A DNA stretch of 64,000 nt from Trichococcus alkaliphilus (GCF_003008695.1 NZ_PXZT01000014.1:1-64000); one strand, 5' to 3'. Shown: positions 24,119 through 32,250, counted from the first letter of the stretch. Translations and numbers: made by a program. Notes: generated from the letters alone by a model not told the origin.

Positions 24119-25318
24119 TTATCTTAATGTTTCAATCAGGTCTTTTTTAGCAGCTGCTGAAGCAGGCATGACAGAAAAAATTAAACCGATTCCAGTTGAT
24201 ACACTTATGGCTAAAAAAACAGTTGAAAATTCAATCGAAATTGGAATATCAATGATAGATCCAATGATATACGCCAAACTGATGCCTACAATATAGCCCA
24301 CAATCCCTCCAAATAAGGTCAGTGTGACGCCCTCCAAAAGAAATTGCATCCGAATGGAATTTTGGGTCGCTCCCAGCGCACGTCGAATCCCAATCTCCTT
24401 TGTCCTTTCTGAGACAGAAATGTACATCATATTCATTACACCTACACCTGCAATAAATAGTGATATTCCGGCAACTGCTGAAATAAATACGGTGATTGTG
24501 CGGAGGATTTTACTGATCCCGTCAGTTAATAACGCGGTGTCGAATACTTGATACTCACCAAAGGCCTTCATTGCGCCCTTTTCCTCGAGTTGTTCAATCA
24601 CATCCGTTGTCACGGAACTAGGCGTGGTTCCCTTTTCCAACGTCACTGTTAAGGAAGATTTTTCAGCAGTGTCATTGTAATAGTGCAGATATGTTTTTTT
24701 GGGAATTTGAATGTTGCTTTCCGGCATAGAAAACATGCTTGCTGACTCCGAACCTTGATAAATCCCGATTATTTTAAACAACTGGCCATCTAATTCAATG
24801 CCACGATCCAATGCGTTTTCAGCACTTCCATACATCTCTTTTGCGGTAACGGAATCTATCATAGCTACTTTATCCAGTGTTTCGTTTTCATACGCGGTCA
24901 GCTGGCGTCCGATAATGGGATCATTACCCAGATCATTTATTAAAGAAACCTGCTTATTTTGTTTTTTCCCCTTGATGTAAATGCCTTTATAGATGTTCGA
25001 ATAATCTGGGTCAGGGTAATTTGCAGATTTCACTCCCGCAACTTGCTTTACGGTTGCAATGTCTACATCTGTGAAATAATCCAAACTACCAGAGTTCAGA
25101 CTATCATTACTTGGCGCATAATTTACTTGTATGGTTACTTCATCAGATTCACCATTCGTTAAACTCTTTAACGTTTCTTTCTCAAATCCGTGCCCGATTG
25201 ATAAAATAGTGATGACTGAGGCGATCCCAATAACGATGCCAAATATGGTCAACAGGCTTCGTTTTCTGTTTTTTAAGATTGCTTTAGTAGCTGTTCGCCA
25301 ATTAACGTATACATTCAT
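24119..25318 (-). CDS. FtsX/MacB-type ABC permease (AS-48H / YknZ-like)
   Basis: A 399-residue permease: N-terminal helix (about 20-40), a roughly 230-residue extracellular MacB_PCD domain and three C-terminal helices with the FtsX signature ERTKEIGIRRALGATQNSI. It overlaps the ATPase gene by 4 bp (ATGA). Together with the next two genes upstream it makes a MacAB-like tripartite exporter. In enterococcal AS-48 the EFGH transporter of this kind aids export of, and self-protection against, a circular bacteriocin; in Bacillus YknWXYZ protects against SDP. Those roles are inferred here from gene order and size. Confidence 0.87.
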   Translation of the reverse strand: MNVYVNWRTATKAILKNRKRSLLTIFGIVIGIASVITILSIGHGFEKETLKSLTNGESDEVTIQVNYAPSNDSLNSGSLDYFTDVDIATVKQVAGVKSANYPDPDYSNIYKGIYIKGKKQNKQVSLINDLGNDPIIGRQLTAYENETLDKVAMIDSVTAKEMYGSAENALDRGIELDGQLFKIIGIYQGSESASMFSMPESNIQIPKKTYLHYYNDTAEKSSLTVTLEKGTTPSSVTTDVIEQLEEKGAMKAFGEYQVFDTALLTDGISKILRTITVFISAVAGISLFIAGVGVMNMMYISVSERTKEIGIRRALGATQNSIRMQFLLEGVTLTLFGGIVGYIVGISLAYIIGSIIDIPISIEFSTVFLAISVSTGIGLIFSVMPASAAAKKDLIETLR

Positions 25319-25998
25319 GGGCGTAACGCCTTATCTTCAATAATCTCACCATCGCGAATACTTATTAATCTTGAACAATAAGGGACCATATCAGGGTTAT
25401 GTGTAACGAGAATAATCGTAACCTGGTCTTGGATATTCAAATCCACAAACAACTTCATAATTTCCTCGGAAGTATGTGAATCTAATGCCCCTGTCGGTTC
25501 ATCCGCGATGAGGAATTTAGGTTGGTTGATCAACGCTCTGGCAATTGCCACTCGCTGTTGTTGACCACCAGATAATTGTTTCAGGTGTTTATCCGCCTTA
25601 TCGGAAAGACCCACTTTCTTCAAAACAGCCATTACCTTTTCTTTTGTTTGGTGAAATTTATAGCCATTATAAAGCAAAGGTAATTCAACGTTTTCAAAAA
25701 CAGTATTATTTTCGATCAAGCTAAAATTTTGAAACACAAAACCTACAGTTTGATTACGAATTTTTGAGAGGATTTCATCCGAAGAAGTCAATAAAGCCTT
25801 TCCCTCGAATAAGTACTGTCCTTCGAATTGTTTATCGATGAATCCCAGTAAATTAAGTAATGTTGATTTGCCCGAACCGGACGGGCCCATAATGGCAATC
25901 ATTTCACCTGGAGAAATCGCCAGATTGATATTTTTTAGGACATGCAGGCGTTCTTCGTCATTCTGATAGTATTTATTCACATTAACCAAACTGATCAT
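25315..25998 (-). CDS. ABC transporter ATP-binding protein (AS-48G / YknY-like)
   Basis: A 227-residue LolD/MacB-type ATPase with Walker A GPSGSGKST, signature LSGGQQQRVAIARAL, Walker B FLIADEPTGALD and H-loop VTHNPD. ATG 25998 directly follows the adaptor stop codon (no gap), and the gene overlaps the permease by 4 bp, so the three proteins are translationally coupled. It energises the MacAB-like exporter. Confidence 0.92.
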   Translation of the reverse strand: MISLVNVNKYYQNDEERLHVLKNINLAISPGEMIAIMGPSGSGKSTLLNLLGFIDKQFEGQYLFEGKALLTSSDEILSKIRNQTVGFVFQNFSLIENNTVFENVELPLLYNGYKFHQTKEKVMAVLKKVGLSDKADKHLKQLSGGQQQRVAIARALINQPKFLIADEPTGALDSHTSEEIMKLFVDLNIQDQVTIILVTHNPDMVPYCSRLISIRDGEIIEDKALRP

Positions 25999-27243
25999 CT
26001 AATTCACCATCACTTCTTGGCCGTCTTTTAAATCTTGGGATGGATTGGAAATGATTCGGTCCTTTTCTTTTAATCCCTCTGTAACAACAAAAACACCCTC
26101 TCTATTTTCTGCCAGGATGGCTTGTTTTTTGACAGTTCCTTTGGAGTAAACAAAAGCATACTGCTTCCCATCTTCGTTCAGGATCGCCTTTTCGGGTATA
26201 CGCAGTTCATTAACGGGTACATTGATTTGACAACTATACCCATATTGCAAATTTTCTGATGGTTTTACTTCGAAGGAATAATTTGCCAAATTAGATTGTG
26301 CAGTTGCAGTCCCATCCGTTGCTGCAGACTCCGGCAATGGACTTATTTCTGTAATCGTACCTGCGATTTTTTTATTGCTGTTCAGCAATTGGATTTCCAC
26401 AGCTTGATCTTTTGTTAAGTATCTATAATCATACTCGGAAACTAACGCTTTTATGATCGTGTCTTTACCCAAAATTCTAATAACGGGAACACTCGCATTT
26501 GTTTTCCCTTTCGGTTCAACGATGGCGGTCCCGTCAGTTGTCGCTGCTACATTTGTTGTAATTTTATTCTGGGCAAGTTCCATGTTTTGAGTGGACGTGG
26601 ATAAATCCAAGTTCGCGGAATCCAGTGCCTGCTGCGCTTGTGAGATGACTTCTTCCTGAGAATAAATAGCTTCTTTATACTGATCCATTTTAGCTTGTTC
26701 TTCTTGGCGAATGGTTTGACCTTCCATTGAATCTTCATCAGCATTATTGAATGTATTGAATGCTTCATTCAAACTATTTTGAATGTTTTGTTTTTTTGCA
26801 TACGTGTTGTCTAGATTTTCTTGCGCATTATTCACCGCTAAAGTCAGTTTATCGAGCGTTTGTTGCTGTTCCGTTATTTGATCTTGTACAGTTTCGTTTT
26901 GATAGACCAAAACCACCGTTTCTGCACTGATTTCTTGATTATTGGTTACTAATATGTCGGAAACCTCGCCCTTTGTCTGGTCAAAGTAGAATTCCTCTAC
27001 ATTTTGAGCCGCGACGGATCCATTAAAGATTAAATCATCGGCGTTTTTTATCGTTACCGCGTCATAGGAAGCCACTGCAGGTTCCTGCTGCTGTTTTTGA
27101 TCGAAATAAAATGCAACGCCGATTGCTGAAATGGCGACTATACTCCATGCGGCACTGAAAATTATGCGCTTTTTTTTGGACAATGGTTTCATGTTAAATC
27201 CTTTTTTATTCGTTTGTTCAGCCTTTGCCTTGTCTCTCTTCAT
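25999..27243 (-). CDS. HlyD/MacA-like membrane fusion protein (AS-48F / YknX-like)
   Basis: A 414-residue adaptor: a short cytoplasmic end rich in Lys, one helix (about 29-47), a biotinyl-lipoyl-like beta domain split by a long coiled coil (about 120-215, rich in Gln, Glu and Asn), then beta-barrel strands and a C-terminal domain ending KDGQEVMVN. It spans membrane and wall space and couples to the ATPase/permease pair. It begins 3 bp after the 165-residue membrane protein gene. Confidence 0.87.
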   Translation of the reverse strand: MKRDKAKAEQTNKKGFNMKPLSKKKRIIFSAAWSIVAISAIGVAFYFDQKQQQEPAVASYDAVTIKNADDLIFNGSVAAQNVEEFYFDQTKGEVSDILVTNNQEISAETVVLVYQNETVQDQITEQQQTLDKLTLAVNNAQENLDNTYAKKQNIQNSLNEAFNTFNNADEDSMEGQTIRQEEQAKMDQYKEAIYSQEEVISQAQQALDSANLDLSTSTQNMELAQNKITTNVAATTDGTAIVEPKGKTNASVPVIRILGKDTIIKALVSEYDYRYLTKDQAVEIQLLNSNKKIAGTITEISPLPESAATDGTATAQSNLANYSFEVKPSENLQYGYSCQINVPVNELRIPEKAILNEDGKQYAFVYSKGTVKKQAILAENREGVFVVTEGLKEKDRIISNPSQDLKDGQEVMVN

Positions 27244-27246
27244 TTC

Positions 27247-27744
27247 TTACGCCTCTGTTTCGGCTTTAAATAGATAGATTATGGACAAAATCGCTGGTAG
27301 GGAAACAAGCGATTGTAGCCCAATACCTACGATAGAAATCATGCTGGCAAATTCGGTAAATCCTTGAATTTCTATTTTGGGAGTAAACAGCAAGGAATAA
27401 ATAATCCCGGTTACTATCCAAAATATATGGAGGTAGTACGGCGTTTTTGCAGTTGAGATGCCTTCTTTTAGTTTTTTATGTGCAGAGATGAGCATGATCA
27501 GGATTGTAATCGAGATGATTACGCCGATAATGGCATAAGCTTTTGTTCCGATACTATTTGCTTGTTCATATAATTGCGTGGCTGAAGATCCGTAGACAGC
27601 TTCTGTGTAGAGCGCTTTGTCAGGATTTAAGACTCCCGCTAGCCCTATAATTGATGTGAGCAGCCCAAGAGCTTTTAAAACTAATAACACCATATTCCAA
27701 TTTTTAACCTTTTTAAGGTAATTCTTTTTGTCTTTTGTCTTCAT
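27247..27744 (-). CDS. Four-helix membrane protein (AS-48E / YknW-like position)
   Basis: A 165-residue protein with four hydrophobic segments (about 18-38, 70-90, 103-120 and 130-155). It is the first gene of the transporter operon, matching the place of AS-48E and of the Yip1-type YknW, which helps assemble the YknXYZ complex. Sequence similarity to either was not checked. I take ATG 27744 with the AAAAGGTG site; an upstream GTG at 27756 lies too near it. The 5' end and ribosome site of this gene recur as a fragment at 33731-33780. Confidence 0.68.
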   Translation of the reverse strand: MKTKDKKNYLKKVKNWNMVLLVLKALGLLTSIIGLAGVLNPDKALYTEAVYGSSATQLYEQANSIGTKAYAIIGVIISITILIMLISAHKKLKEGISTAKTPYYLHIFWIVTGIIYSLLFTPKIEIQGFTEFASMISIVGIGLQSLVSLPAILSIIYLFKAETEA

Positions 27745-27877
27745 TTTAGATTGCACACCTTTTCATCAAGAATTTTTAATATTAATTGGTTAATAAAGAA
27801 AGGGTTATCAAAACCCAAACATTTACTCTATTTCTTTCGGATAATCAAATGAAAAAAAATGGATTTTTTATAAAAAG

Positions 27878-27911
27878 AGTGCTGAAGATTCTGGTCTAGA
27901 ATCTTAGCACT
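27878..27911 (-). terminator. Terminator-like hairpin upstream of the transporter operon
   Basis: AGTGCTGAAGATTC (27878-27891) pairs with GAATCTTAGCACT (27899-27911, one bulge). On the minus strand it is followed by CTTTTTATAAAAAA. It would insulate the EFGH-like operon from transcripts coming from the decayed region, so the operon probably has its own promoter in 27757-27877. Confidence 0.65.
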
Positions 27912-28581
27912 AAAATACTGAGCTACCTTTCAAATCGCACTTCAATCCTTTAGGCAGTAACGTGCTCTTACTGATTCCGAGCATTTTTCTACCTTTTTGT
28001 AAGAAGGTTCTTCAACCTTGGATTCCTGATATAAATTTAGGGTGGAGCGCTGAAAGCTTGATAAATCAGTATTTACCTATTTAATCTCGTAATAAATCAT
28101 TATGGAGATTTATTACGAGGCGGATAAAAAAGACCGTAGGTATGATTCTTTTCGTGCCACTTTATAATAATAATCCGAGAATGAAGGTTCAATTAGTTCA
28201 TGGATAGATTAATTTGTTGCTGAGCGAATTTATTCGGATGGCCTTCCCGGACGCTGGATTTCTATTTAATAAGTTCGTTTCCCATCACAACCAATTCCCA
28301 TTCGAAAACCGAAATTTTTTTGAAAATAAACCTTCCAGTCTGCTTGTTGCGAGTTATGTGTTTTCATTTCAAGAGCGTAGGTTTAATCTGATCATTTATG
28401 TCTTCAAATTTATTCCCTAATTTTCCATCGCCATGACATACCCTACATATTTTTATTCTGGGATTGCGACTTGGCTATTACCATTAATGTCTACAGCGGT
28501 GCATACAGCTCCTCCTTCGGTAGCGGTGGGTGTAGCGAAGGAGGAGCCAGCAGAAGGCGAGCGGCCCTCTCCAGTTAAACC
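27912..28581. other. Decayed AT-rich intergenic region with two perfect hairpins
   Basis: No credible gene. Two perfect inverted repeats stand out: CTCGTAATAAATC (28086-28098) with its complement at 28107-28119, and GCTCCTCCTTCG (28508-28519) with CGAAGGAGGAGC (28536-28547). The second lies just beyond the end of the broken nuclease gene and could be its terminator. Short coding-like minus-strand pieces near 28210-28420 have several stops and cannot be assigned. Confidence 0.45.
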
Positions 28582-29000
28582 TTATGTTGCATAGTATTCA
28601 TCTGGATTGATATTTTGGAATTCATCTACTACTTGGTACCCATTAATCGTATAAGTGTATCTATAATAACTTGGAACGTGGGTAGTTGTGTTTGGATAAG
28701 TGATAACAGCCTCGAAGTTAGTTGCGCAACCTGCTTGTTGGATTGTTCATTCCATATAAGCCTGATCCTCATAACGGTTCAGCACACTGTCTTGTTGAGT
28801 AATATTATAGGCATTGACCACACCCACTATGGAGTCCGCAATGACATGTCCTTCATCGAGATTTGAGTTCTCTGTACCAGGAACTTTTGCTTCATCATAA
28901 TAGCCTCCTTCAGAATTAACTGGTTCAGTGGTATTATCTCGCAATATAATTTCTACTGCGACAGCGTGTAGATGGACACAAGCCGATTGCGCCTCTTTAA
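28582..29000 (-). pseudogene. Broken DNA/RNA non-specific endonuclease fragment
   Basis: Minus-strand translation gives a recognisable C-terminal nuclease segment: RDNTTEPVNSEGGYYDEAK, then DEGHVIADS and AYNITQQDSVLNR, which resemble secreted DNA/RNA non-specific endonucleases of Firmicutes, including the GH and N-rich active-site region. A TGA at 28747-28749 interrupts the frame after QAYME. The same frame then continues for 54 codons (TIQQAGCATNFEAVITYPN onward) to a TAA at 28582-28584. The N-terminal half and any signal peptide are missing, so this is a remnant. Confidence 0.72.
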
Positions 29001-29512
29001 GTATTACGAGAAAAATATAGCTAGATCGGTTAAAACATTGATATATATGCGTTTTCACATAGCTATATATAAGACACACAACTAGGTATAGCGAGTCTCG
29101 AAGTACTATCCAAACATTGATTTGATGGATTTTTTACTTGTTCCTAGTAATGTGTTGGCGGGAAAACAGGTTTAAGATAGCAGGTAATCTCATTCGTACA
29201 GGACGTAGACAACTGCTGAAACTCAGCTCCTACCAGTACACAAGGAACTATTCTATCAAGTCCTCAGAAATATCCAACAGCTCTTTTAGTAAATGGAATA
29301 ACCCAAATTTAAAATCGACTTTCTATTCAAGGAACGAGTGCGCCAAAACATGGCTGAACAGTCATGTTTTACCTAAATAAGTTAGATTTCTCAACCTGTT
29401 GGAATCAGAAATCTAATAAAAATTATGGATTTCAGTAAAACTTATTGCAATAGATCATTTTTTTATAAGTATGAATTGTGCAGGGGTATAGTCGCGAGAT
29501 AAAAACATCTGA
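29001..29512. other. Degenerate sequence between nuclease remnant and bacteriocin operon
   Basis: The 80-codon plus-strand frame at 29138-29380 has no ribosome site. The minus strand shows coding-like pieces (SCLRPVRMRLPAILNLFSR and KELLDISEDLIE) separated by stops, perhaps a decayed transposase or other gene, but I cannot assign a family. Any lost bacteriocin transporter genes would be expected here. Confidence 0.4.
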
Positions 29513-29557
29513 TGTTTTCCCAATTAAGTTTATGTGACAGCACTTAATTGGGAAACA
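29513..29557 (-). terminator. Terminator of the circular bacteriocin operon
   Basis: TGTTTTCCCAATTAAG (29513-29528) pairs with CTTAATTGGGAAACA (29543-29557, one-base bulge). On the minus strand it lies 17 bp beyond the immunity gene stop and is followed by a short T run after CATCAGATG. Confidence 0.7.
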
Positions 29558-29573
29558 TAGCCTTAGTATGCGA

Positions 29574-29735
29574 TTATTTAAATTGATTATTTTTGTAGAG
29601 GCCCGTAATAGTAACTATTAAAGTAAATATAACTCCTAAAATTGCATCGGCAGGAGAAAAAAAATACAGTAGAATAGTAATCAATAACCCTACTAATATC
29701 AAAAGTTTGAACATATTTAATGTTTTTTTATTCAT
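29574..29735 (-). CDS. Small basic hydrophobic protein (53 aa), predicted circular bacteriocin immunity protein
   Basis: The 53-residue product starts MNKKTLNMFKLLILVGLL, has two hydrophobic segments (about 8-26 and 32-46) and a basic end (GLYKNNQFK). Immunity proteins of gassericin A and plantaricyclin A (GaaI, PlcI) are cationic hydrophobic peptides of about this length. An AGGAGG site (29742-29747) precedes ATG 29735. The ATG overlaps the stop of the preceding reading frame (ATGA), so translation is coupled. The function is inferred from size, charge and place as the last operon gene. Confidence 0.72.
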   Translation of the reverse strand: MNKKTLNMFKLLILVGLLITILLYFFSPADAILGVIFTLIVTITGLYKNNQFK

Positions 29736-30279
29736 AATTTTCCTCCTAATAATATGCTATTTAAAATAGAGTAAGCATTAATCAAAAAAATTAACACTGA
29801 AAAACAGAGTGAAAATAATGGTTTACTATCTTCTTGGAAAATAATAAAGTAAATAATAACACTTATTGTGATATAACCCATTAAATTTATTGTATTAATT
29901 AATGAAACAGTAGGATAGAGTGAAAAAATAAGTGTATAGATAATTAACGATATGTTTATTAAAAAAAATACTAAGTTATATACATTATATATTAATATTT
30001 TTTTTCGTTAATATTTCTCTCGAAGGGTAACGCTGCTTTTGTATATATATTTAAAAAAATATTAGTACAAAAAGAAGATAAGTATATAATACCTATACTG
30101 AAAATGCTAATAAATAGAACTAACATATTACGACTGATCTGTAATGTATCTAAAGCAAAAAAATAGCTCTGATTATCTAGATATCTAAATGTTATAATAT
30201 TTTTTATCAACACTATAATAACCAAAAATAGAAAATATATATAGTGCGGAACATGTAGAATCCTTCTCATATATCCCAC
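29732..30279 (-). CDS. Hydrophobic protein split by a -1 frame change (circular bacteriocin biogenesis, B-like)
   Basis: The first frame starts at GTG 30279, one base beyond the DUF95 stop and behind a GGAGG site, and gives 95 residues ending NEKKY at TAA 29992-29994. Just before this stop is a run of eight A on the coding strand (29998-30005) with the in-frame heptamer A-AAA-AAA. Moving to the -1 frame there opens 88 more hydrophobic codons that end at a TGA overlapping the immunity gene start (29732-29735). The joined product would have 182 residues and five or six membrane helices, close to the roughly 173-residue B proteins of gassericin/plantaricyclin clusters. It may be a programmed frameshift, a phase-variable run, a mutation or a sequencing error. 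The -1 frame has no good start of its own. Confidence 0.6.
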
Positions 30280-30768
30280 TTAGTTTCCTCCATTTATCAA
30301 ATATAACGCAAGCCTGGTGGTAATTTGAGATTCTATAAAAGCTATATTAATTAAATACACATAATATTTAGCAAATAAAATTATGTGTTCTCTAATTCTA
30401 TAACTTTCAATCATTTCAAATGCATTAACTTCGATATAAAAAAACAATATTATTTCAAAAAACCCATGAGGTAATATTAAAAACAAGTATTCACTATGAA
30501 TTACTGATAATAATATCCCTAAATTAACACTATTAACGCCAGCTATTAAAAAAATCGCCCTTTTTTCTTTTAATATAGAACAAAAGATAATGACGATAAA
30601 AACGGTCGTGTTACTTTTTACAATATCTTTTAAAAAAATTTTATAGGAGCTGTCTGCAAAAGTAACATTCCTTGTAATATCAGTTTTAGTTAATAGAACT
30701 AAACCAACAATACCTCCTAAAATAATCATTAATAGATTCAAATATATCAATTTCTTTTTATCATTCAT
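30280..30768 (-). CDS. SpoIIM/DUF95-family membrane protein, circular bacteriocin D-like
   Basis: A 162-residue membrane protein with about five helices. The conserved SpoIIM/DUF95 pattern is visible as GVNSVNLGILLS followed by LILPHGFFEIILFF (about 101-135), with the diagnostic HG-FE. A DUF95 protein of about 160 residues accompanies nearly every characterised circular bacteriocin and is needed for maturation, export or immunity. ATG 30768 follows a GGTGGG site; the longer frame to 30819 would run into the hairpin and has none. The stop codon directly abuts the next gene's GTG. Confidence 0.8.
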   Translation of the reverse strand: MNDKKKLIYLNLLMIILGGIVGLVLLTKTDITRNVTFADSSYKIFLKDIVKSNTTVFIVIIFCSILKEKRAIFLIAGVNSVNLGILLSVIHSEYLFLILPHGFFEIILFFYIEVNAFEMIESYRIREHIILFAKYYVYLINIAFIESQITTRLALYLINGGN

Positions 30769-30787
30769 ATTTCCCACCATGTAAAAT

Positions 30788-30840
30788 AATAAGAATGATA
30801 ATATAAGCTGAATGTACACAGGTCTATTATCATTCTTATT
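30788..30840 (-). terminator. 16-bp hairpin between the bacteriocin gene and the rest of the operon
   Basis: AATAAGAATGATAATA (30788-30803) pairs perfectly with 30825-30840. On the minus strand it starts eight bases after the structural gene stop and is followed by a weak T-rich stretch. It probably acts as a partial terminator or mRNA stabiliser so that precursor is made in excess over the maturation proteins. Confidence 0.7.
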
Positions 30841-30848
30841 TTAGTTGA

Positions 30849-31124
30849 TTAAGCGCTCCAAATACCCATTGCGAAAGTTATTGAACCAACCCACGCAGGC
30901 AGAGTAATTCCTGCAAAAAATGCAAATGCGCCTACCAGAGTACCTCCACCTGACATAAAGTCAACCATTTTTCTTATTGTAACAGGTGCTAAACTAACTC
31001 CAAATAAATCTGCTACATAGTAAATACTTAAACTGGAAATCGAGGTTAAGAAAAGAATACCCAAAAACAAAATAATAACTCTCTCAGTCTTATTCAGATT
31101 CATACCTTCTATTGCCTTAATCAT
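30849..31124 (-). CDS. Circular bacteriocin precursor, gassericin A-like (subgroup ii)
   Basis: A 91-residue precursor: a 33-residue leader (MIKAIEGMNLNKTERVIILF... to SSLS) and a 58-residue core, exactly the leader/core lengths of gassericin A. The core begins IYYVADLFGVSLAP, includes IRKMVD, SGGGTLVGAFAFFAGITLPA then W, and ends MGIWSA. By hand alignment with gassericin A as I recall it, about 26 of 58 core residues match, including IY--AD-FG--LA, RK and G-TLPAW. Leader removal and a peptide bond between core Ile1 and Ala58 would give a circular, saposin-like, nearly neutral membrane-active peptide. ATG 31124 has an excellent GGGAGGTGA site. Upstream are an Rgg-like regulator gene and an 82-bp promoter gap; downstream are D-, B- and I-like genes. 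Confidence 0.9.
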   Translation of the reverse strand: MIKAIEGMNLNKTERVIILFLGILFLTSISSLSIYYVADLFGVSLAPVTIRKMVDFMSGGGTLVGAFAFFAGITLPAWVGSITFAMGIWSA

Positions 31125-31205
31125 TTTGTCACCTCCCTTCCTAAATAGGATACTTAATTTTATTAATAGCTTTCTTTTTTATGCAAAAAAGAATAATAAA
31201 AAAAA

Positions 31206-32060
31206 TTATTCTTCAAAATAAAAATATACTTCTTCAACTACATCTCTTTTTAAACTATCTAAACCTAGCGCTTCCAATAATTTTAAAGCTTCTCCACAAC
31301 ATTCAAGCCAACCGCGTTTCTTTAATAACCTTAAAACAATTCCTTTTCTTGAGTAACATACAGCTAATTGCATAAACATTTTTTTATTTTTGCACTCTTC
31401 AATTAAAATATCTAAAGACTTATGAGCAATTAGTAGCTCTCTTTTTTTTATATATAGCAAAATTAAATTTGCTTGTATATTTAAGGATAATTCTTCAGCC
31501 TCTTTTAATTCGCTTTTTTTAAGACTATCTATAGCTTTTTCTGAAATATAAACTGCCGTTTCCAAGGGGAATATAAATAATATAGCATTTATTAAACATA
31601 TTTCATTGTAGTACCATTTATCATGCTTTTTTAAATTTTCCCAAACGTTAATCCCATATTTACGAGCTAGAATAATGTTGTTCTTCTCATTAATAATAAT
31701 TAACGCTTTTGAAATATTTATTAGATCTTCCAAAGCTATATTATCTATGCAGGCATTTAAAGCTAAAGCTTCCCTCAATATTTCTTTTAATTGCGTTGCG
31801 TTATTATACCGAATTTCTGAGAATTTTTTATATATTTTAAGTACTCTTTGCTCAGTTTTTATCATTTCTTGGAATTCATAGTAATTAATCTGCAATTTTT
31901 CTAATATATAAATTAATTTAGTTGATCCAATATCCGTTTCTCCTTTTTCAAATTTTGAATAAGATGATTGACTCATAATATTTTTACTAACATATTCTTG
32001 AGTAAAATTTTTATTAAGTCTAATTTCTTTTATTAATAGACCTATATGTGAATAATTCAA
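31206..32060 (-). CDS. Rgg/MutR-type transcriptional regulator of the bacteriocin locus
   Basis: A 284-residue protein: N-terminal XRE helix-turn-helix (about 5-62; FTQEYVSKNIMSQSSYSKFEKG) and a C-terminal helical TPR-like domain as in Rgg, GadR and MutR, which activate bacteriocin genes and often bind short secreted peptides. It lies directly upstream of the circular bacteriocin gene on the same strand, 81 bp apart, and divergent from a 27-codon ORF. The gene is strongly AT-rich like the rest of the island. Confidence 0.85.
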   Translation of the reverse strand: MNYSHIGLLIKEIRLNKNFTQEYVSKNIMSQSSYSKFEKGETDIGSTKLIYILEKLQINYYEFQEMIKTEQRVLKIYKKFSEIRYNNATQLKEILREALALNACIDNIALEDLINISKALIIINEKNNIILARKYGINVWENLKKHDKWYYNEICLINAILFIFPLETAVYISEKAIDSLKKSELKEAEELSLNIQANLILLYIKKRELLIAHKSLDILIEECKNKKMFMQLAVCYSRKGIVLRLLKKRGWLECCGEALKLLEALGLDSLKRDVVEEVYFYFEE

Positions 32061-32166
32061 TTTATCACCTTTTCATGTTTATTCGTTTTTGCATAAAAAT
32101 ATAGTTCTTTTTTTAGCTGTCTTATAATGATTATATTATTTATTCTAAAAGTAATGGAGGTGCCAT

Positions 32167-32250
32167 ATGTTTTGTTTTAATTTGCCAACAATATTAAATC
32201 ACCTTTCACATTTTGAACAGTTTAGTAATCCTTTAAGGGCATTACTTTAA
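32167..32250 (+). CDS. 27-codon ORF divergent from the Rgg gene
   Basis: ATG 32167 has a strong ATGGAGGT ribosome site and a TATAAT hexamer at 32123-32128 without a proper -35. The peptide (MFCFNLPTILNHLSHFEQFS... ending RALL) is amphipathic. Divergent short-peptide genes next to rgg genes often encode pheromones, but this peptide lacks the usual basic start of SHP peptides. It may equally be a remnant of a longer gene. Confidence 0.35.
   Translation: MFCFNLPTILNHLSHFEQFSNPLRALL

Noticed and set aside
24119-27744. Reading the exporter operon as a lantibiotic (LanFEG) immunity system
   Set aside because: The HlyD/MacA adaptor and FtsX-type permease with a large extracellular domain are MacAB/AS-48-EFGH features, and no lantibiotic modification genes are present.
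28508-28547. GCTCCTCCTTCG hairpin as a member of the CTCCG/CGGAG repeat family
   Set aside because: Single hairpin without the CTCCG core arrangement; more likely a terminator of the nuclease remnant.
28615-28866. 83-codon plus-strand ORF
   Set aside because: Antisense to the broken nuclease gene, whose translation is far more protein-like.
29881-29883. ATG as an independent start for the second half of the split hydrophobic gene
   Set aside because: No ribosome site and it would discard half of the conserved open frame; frame change at the A8 run explains the reading better.
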